Positions 62,358 through 64,000 of a stretch of 64,000 bases of DNA are shown piece after piece; position 1 is the stretch's first letter, and each line of letters starts with the position of its first letter. The stretch lies in the NCBI RefSeq assembly GCF_016584115.1, contig NZ_NRSK01000004.1, positions 1-64,000 of the forward strand. The letters run 5' to 3'. The position numbers and the translations under genes are program-made. Source of the stretch: Ectothiorhodospira mobilis (lineage in GTDB: Bacteria; Pseudomonadota; Gammaproteobacteria; Ectothiorhodospirales; Ectothiorhodospiraceae). The notes under the pieces are model-generated. The model saw only the letters and a list, made by a program, of their open reading frames with translations, ran no database searches and was not told the origin of the DNA.

Positions 62358-63179
62358 TTACGCCCCCTTGCCGCGGCTGCGGTAGTCTTCCCAGTCGAGC
62401 ACTAGCGTGGTGCCGCCGCCCTCCTCGGTGCGGCTCATGACCCGCGGCCCCAGGTATCCCTCGAGCTCGGGCTTGTCCAGGTTGGAGATCAGGATGGTCG
62501 GCAGCTCCTCCTTGTAGCGCTCATTGATCACTTTGAAGAGCATGACCATCTCCCAGTCGGTACCCAGCTGGGCGCCCACCTCGTCGAGAATCAGCAGATC
62601 CAATCCATCCACCAGGGTGCGCACGGCCTGACGCTCGGACATTCCGCCGTCGCGGTAAACCTTCTCCTTCACCAGGTCGATCAGCTCGTAGACGTCGATG
62701 CCCAGCACGGTGTGCTCGCGATCCAGAAGGGCGTTGCCGATGGCGTAGGCGAGGTGCGACTTGCCGGTGCCAACGCCGCCGACGAACACCAGGCCGCCAC
62801 CCTGCGCCAGGCGGTCATCAAAGCGGTCAACGTATGCCTGGCAGATGGCCTTCACACGGGCCTTGTCGCGGTTGTCGTCGGTCTGGTAACCGGCCAGGGT
62901 GCGGTTGCGGAAGCGCTTGGGGATCATGGCGCCTTCGCGCAACTTGGCGCGGCGCTGCTTCACAGACGTCGAGCGCTGCTCGCGGATGGCGGCCTGGCTC
63001 TGTGCCTTGAGGTCGTCGTCCAGGCACTGCGGGCACTCGCTCCACTTGCCGTTGGGCATCAGCGTCGCCACGTAGTCGCCGTGGATCCGGCACGCCTTGT
63101 CGTCCGTCTTGGCCTTGCCGGCCATCAGACTCGCCAGCTGGCCGCGAACTTCCGGGGTGGTGGTCAGGTGCTGGCTCAT
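62358..63179 (-). CDS. DnaC-like helicase loader ATPase
   Basis: A 273-aa AAA+ protein that should load the host replicative helicase at the phage origin. The N-terminal Zn-ribbon-like motif (CRIHGDY plus SECPQC) precedes Walker A FVGGVGTGKSHLAYAIGNAL and Walker B LLILDEVGAQLG. ATG 63179 overlaps the initiator stop as ATGA and has GGAGGG upstream. It is the partner of the origin-binding gene before it. Confidence 0.9.
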   Translation of the reverse strand: MSQHLTTTPEVRGQLASLMAGKAKTDDKACRIHGDYVATLMPNGKWSECPQCLDDDLKAQSQAAIREQRSTSVKQRRAKLREGAMIPKRFRNRTLAGYQTDDNRDKARVKAICQAYVDRFDDRLAQGGGLVFVGGVGTGKSHLAYAIGNALLDREHTVLGIDVYELIDLVKEKVYRDGGMSERQAVRTLVDGLDLLILDEVGAQLGTDWEMVMLFKVINERYKEELPTILISNLDKPELEGYLGPRVMSRTEEGGGTTLVLDWEDYRSRGKGA

Positions 63180-64000
63180 GATCCCTCCGTGGCCCACTGG
63201 GGCATGTCGTTATCGGCCGGGCGCTGGTAGCTGCCGGCAGGCTTGGGCTGGGCGAAGCCTGCTCGCCCGGGCTTGGCATTCGTCTGGGCGGGCGGGGGCG
63301 GCATGTCGTCTTCCCAGCGCTCGCCGTTCAGGTAGGTCGTGGGGTGCATGCGATCGAAGCCGAGCTGTTCGGCAGCGATGCGTCGGGCGATGTCGTCAGC
63401 CAGGAACAAGGCGAACTCTGCCACGGGCTTGTCGGAAGCCTTGGCAGCCGACTCGAAGGCCTTGCGGGCCGCCTTGCGGTTGGCCTTGCGCATGCCGGCT
63501 TGCCAGAAGGTCTCGAAGGCAGCGTCCAGGGAATCGACTCCAGGCGCTGAGTCCTCAGCCGAACCGGGCACATCGGGATTGTTGGTATCCTGATTCTTGG
63601 TCCCCTGATTACTGGTATCCTGATTTGTCGGAGATTTTTCCGACCCACCTCGGATATTTTTCCGACCCTCCTCGGATTTATTTCCGACCCCCCTCGGATA
63701 TTTTTCCGACCCATCGCCCTTGCGGTTCCAGGTCTTCCCCTTGTCGGTCAGTCGCACCAGAGTGATGCTGCCGTTGGTCGACATTTCGATGACGCCCGCC
63801 TTGGCAAGCGCTCGAAGAAGCCGATAGGCGGTGTCCTTCTTGTTCGTCAGCAGGGGGAGCTCGTCGACGATCTTTTGCTTCGATAATGCGAAGAACAACA
63901 CGCCGTCATCTGTGGTGATAGGGTTGCACCAGGACGGGCACTCGTACACGAAGGCGAACAGCAGGGCTTGCTGGGAGTTGAGCTCCCATTCCAAGGCCTT
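63176..64000 (-). CDS. Replication initiator (lambda O-like), 5' end beyond the window
   Basis: At least 274 residues are present, and the frame stays open to the window edge, so the true start may lie outside; the TTG at 63994 is a less likely start. The N-terminal part is a winged-helix-like DNA-binding region (KQKIVDELPLLTNKK, YRLLRALAKAGVIEM). The central low-complexity segment is encoded by the iterons. The C-terminal part is helical (FETFWQAGMRKANRKAARKA) and fits a DnaT/O-like protein recruiting the DnaC-like loader that follows. Confidence 0.75.
   Translation of the reverse strand, partial: KALEWELNSQQALLFAFVYECPSWCNPITTDDGVLFFALSKQKIVDELPLLTNKKDTAYRLLRALAKAGVIEMSTNGSITLVRLTDKGKTWNRKGDGSEKYPRGVGNKSEEGRKNIRGGSEKSPTNQDTSNQGTKNQDTNNPDVPGSAEDSAPGVDSLDAAFETFWQAGMRKANRKAARKAFESAAKASDKPVAEFALFLADDIARRIAAEQLGFDRMHPTTYLNGERWEDDMPPPPAQTNAKPGRAGFAQPKPAGSYQRPADNDMPQWATEGS
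63582..63626. repeat. Three 15-bp direct repeats beside the iterons
   Basis: The repeats are TTGGTATCCTGATTC, TTGGTCCCCTGATTA and CTGGTATCCTGATTT, head to tail without spacers. They lie immediately next to the 22-bp iterons and are comparatively AT-rich. They could be part of the origin (unwinding or accessory binding sites). In the coding frame they give the repeat NQDTS-NQGTK-NQDTN. Confidence 0.75.
63628..63715. repeat. Four 22-bp iterons, likely replication origin
   Basis: Copies start at 63628, 63650, 63672 and 63694. Each has arms TCGGA and TCCGA around a 6-nt AT-rich spacer, then six mostly C bases. The period of 22 bp (about two helix turns) is not a multiple of three, so the four copies are read in different frames, which argues for selection on DNA rather than protein. 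Phage lambda has its origin iterons inside gene O in the same way. Confidence 0.85.

Noticed and set aside
13797-64000. Integrase, excisionase, attachment sites or transposase within the prophage
   Set aside because: No tyrosine or serine recombinase or Mu-like transposase sequence was seen in any annotated frame. They may be outside the window.
1-64000. CRISPR arrays, rRNA and tRNA genes
   Set aside because: No regular spacer-repeat arrays apart from origin iterons, and no tRNA- or rRNA-like segments, were recognised by eye.

Overview
The window comes from a GC-rich, motile bacterium, most likely a gammaproteobacterium. This rests on a standard RF3 gene (prfC), a methyl-accepting chemotaxis protein and large PAS-GGDEF-EAL signalling proteins, all with strongly GC-biased codon use. 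The species cannot be named from sequence alone. No rRNA, tRNA or CRISPR array was seen.

Region 1 (1-13.8 kb) is host chromosome. Two large cyclic-di-GMP signalling proteins read on the + strand (269-3436, 3602-6787). A CheB-CheR-PAS fusion (6903-9953), a cache-type chemoreceptor (10080-11999) and prfC (12195-13796) read on the - strand.

Region 2 (about 13.9-64 kb) is most of a contractile-tailed prophage. Every gene is on the - strand, so it is transcribed from the right edge to the left. In that order come: a replication initiator with embedded iterons and a DnaC-like loader; a recombination set (NinB, HNH nuclease, RuvC-like resolvase); an XRE regulator; small and large terminase; head genes including a gp23-like capsid protein; tail sheath; tail-assembly genes; a lysis cassette (several small membrane proteins and a muramidase); tube and baseplate hub/spike/PAAR genes; two giant anti-restriction or polyvalent proteins (DdrB-like and DarB-like); portal; tape measure; baseplate J; tail proteins; and finally the adhesin with its diversification machinery. 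Start/stop overlaps (ATGA, GTGA, TTGA, TGATG, TAATG) link many neighbours. Three clear rho-independent terminators punctuate the run. No integrase or attachment site was found; they probably lie beyond 64 kb or were not recognisable.

The most interesting system is a complete diversity-generating retroelement (DGR) at 15.26-19.7 kb. It has an 899-aa tail-tip adhesin ending in a variable repeat (VR, 17010-17130), a GC-rich hairpin just past VR, an Avd-like accessory gene, the template repeat (TR, 16399-16519) and a DGR-type reverse transcriptase. TR and VR align over 121 bp without gaps. All 15 differences fall on the 28 template adenines and none on the other 93 positions, which is the signature of adenine-specific mutagenic retrohoming. 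The order adhesin-avd-TR-RT matches the Bordetella phage BPP-1 cassette. The element should let this phage vary its receptor-binding tip.

Other points worth following: a lambda-O-like origin inside the replication gene (four 22-bp iterons plus three 15-bp repeats), a possible programmed frameshift in the tail-chaperone pair, a tape measure carrying an incomplete GH19 domain, a SWIM-type zinc-finger protein in the head region, and a secreted protein of unknown role just after the terminase.
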